Positions 63,245 to 64,000 of a stretch of 64,000 nt of DNA are shown here, in pieces (within the stretch, counting starts at the first letter, position 1; every line of letters starts with the position of its first letter). Under the pieces are notes generated by a model. It ran no database searches. It was given only the letters and a program-made list of their open reading frames with translations, and was not told the DNA's origin. Location of the stretch: positions 1 through 64,000 of the forward strand of contig JAGQYO010000001.1 in the NCBI GenBank assembly GCA_020435995.1, given 5' to 3'. The translations under genes and the position numbers were made by a program. The stretch comes from Flavobacteriales bacterium (GTDB lineage: Bacteria > Bacteroidota > Bacteroidia > Flavobacteriales_G > Salibacteraceae).

Positions 63245-63904
63245 TCAGAATACCATTTCTGGAATATCACCTTCGATAGTTAACTTGCCTTGAGTGGCGT
63301 TTTTAATTTCTTCAACGCTAACTCCTGGAGCTCGCTCAATCAATTTGAATCCACCTTGTGGCAGTACATCCAAAACCGCCAAATCTGTTACAATCTTTTT
63401 AACACAATTCACACCCGTTAAAGGAAGAGTACACTCTTTTAAAATCTTCGATTCTCCTGCTTTATTGGCGTGCATCATAGCCACAATTATATTATCGGCT
63501 GAGGCTACCAAATCCATGGCACCACCCATGCCCTTCACCATACGACCAGGAATCTTCCAATTGGCGATATCTCCACGCTCCGAAACCTCCATAGCTCCCA
63601 AAATAGTAAGCTGCACATGTTGTCCCCGAATCATTGCAAAAGATGTTGCCGAATCGAAAAGTACGGCGCCTTTTTCAAGAGTTACCGTTTGCTTGCCAGC
63701 GTTAATCAAATCAGCATCTTCCTCTCCTTCGAAGGGAAATGGGCCCATGCCCAAAATGCCATTCTCTGATTGAAATTCTACATTAATGCCATCTGGAATG
63801 TAATTAGCTACCAATGTTGGAATCCCAATTCCTAAGTTAACGTATTGCCCATCCTTCACTTCTCTAGCTATGCGTTGGGCTATTTGAGTTTTATTCAATG
63901 CCAT
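63245..63904 (-). CDS. scoB: 3-oxoacid CoA-transferase subunit B
   Basis: The 219-residue beta subunit carries the catalytic Glu in FQSENGILGMGPFP (about residue 47). The GQYVNLGIGIPTLVANY beginning and GAMEVSERGDIANWKIPGRMVKGMGGAMDLV in the middle are typical. With ScoA it moves CoA from succinyl-CoA to acetoacetate or similar acids. It begins 2 bases after the scoA stop on the minus strand, a normal scoAB pair. A terminator follows. Confidence 0.95.
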   Translation of the reverse strand: MALNKTQIAQRIAREVKDGQYVNLGIGIPTLVANYIPDGINVEFQSENGILGMGPFPFEGEEDADLINAGKQTVTLEKGAVLFDSATSFAMIRGQHVQLTILGAMEVSERGDIANWKIPGRMVKGMGGAMDLVASADNIIVAMMHANKAGESKILKECTLPLTGVNCVKKIVTDLAVLDVLPQGGFKLIERAPGVSVEEIKNATQGKLTIEGDIPEMVF

Positions 63905-63906
63905 AA

Positions 63907-64000
63907 TTATCCCCTTTGTCTTACTGTACGTTGTTCAATCCTCTTTTCGTAGTTAACGCCCTTAAATATCCTCTGAACAAATATTCCAGGGGTGTGTATT
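63907..64000 (-). CDS. scoA: 3-oxoacid CoA-transferase subunit A, C-terminal fragment
   Basis: The last 30 codons of a frame running out of the right edge read IHTPGIFVQRIFKG followed by VNYEKRIEQRTVRQRG and TAA, the well-known C-terminus of ScoA/AtoD-type subunits. The gene is cut by the window end. It is directly upstream of scoB with a 2-base gap. Confidence 0.85.
   Translation of the reverse strand, partial: IHTPGIFVQRIFKGVNYEKRIEQRTVRQRG

Overview
The window is a chromosomal segment from a low-GC member of the Bacteroidota, most likely Flavobacteriia-like. Four kinds of evidence point there. There are at least five secreted proteins with type IX secretion (T9SS) C-terminal sorting domains. 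Promoters match the Bacteroidota pattern, TTG near -33 and TAnnTTTG near -7. Several genes belong to families typical of the phylum (DUF4837, DUF2147, DUF4136, MORN-repeat lipoproteins, Omp28). The DnaG primase has a zinc-less N-terminus that I recall from flavobacterial DnaG sequences. I saw no rRNA, tRNA, CRISPR array, intact insertion sequence or prophage. Both ends cut genes: a T9SS protein on the left and the CoA-transferase subunit scoA on the right.

Layout. 1-1331: end of a T9SS protein, then a gene-poor stretch with 30-bp tandem repeats, REP-like palindromes and a decayed signal-peptide gene. 1332-8007: minus-strand tetR-tolC-adaptor-RND efflux operon with a candidate palindromic operator at 8023-8050. 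8166-11852: asnS, rpoN and a PAP2-like membrane protein. 11849-17453: a signalling island with a lone receiver protein (minus strand) and, divergently, an E1/ThiF-like adenylyltransferase, a GNAT-like acyltransferase, a 7TM sensor kinase and a receiver-kinase, running on into uvrC. 19265-24697: aldehyde dehydrogenase, ClC chloride channel and dnaG. 24806-33139: T9SS proteins (Omp28-like, TIG-domain, LamG-domain), a MORN lipoprotein, a LysM lytic transglycosylase, a DUF4837 lipoprotein and recO. 33123-38611: SDR, cystathionine gamma-synthase-type enzyme, four small envelope proteins and a serine hydrolase, then RidA. 38687-45331: T9SS serine protease with a partner lipoprotein, queA-dusB, CPBP protease and a class II amidotransferase. 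45350-59617: S9 peptidase, FtsX/MacB-type permease, tilS, lysS, a lipoprotein, radical SAM/SPASM protein, ferritin, rnr and polA. 59661-64000: a GT-C-like membrane protein with a GT2 glycosyltransferase, a PKD lipoprotein and scoBA.

The genome is compact. Several operons use 1-, 4- or 8-base start/stop overlaps, and five convergent pairs share an identical 4-base stop overlap. Most of the window is housekeeping (DNA repair and replication, tRNA modification, aminoacyl-tRNA synthesis) interleaved with envelope and secreted proteins. The most system-like element is the E1-like / acyltransferase / two-component island at 11849-17453, which could make and sense a small molecule. That function is an inference. 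The other unusual observations are the primase lacking all four zinc ligands, a 93-bp element with perfect 12-bp terminal inverted repeats at 36406-36498, and several promoters so close to their start codons that the transcripts may be leaderless.
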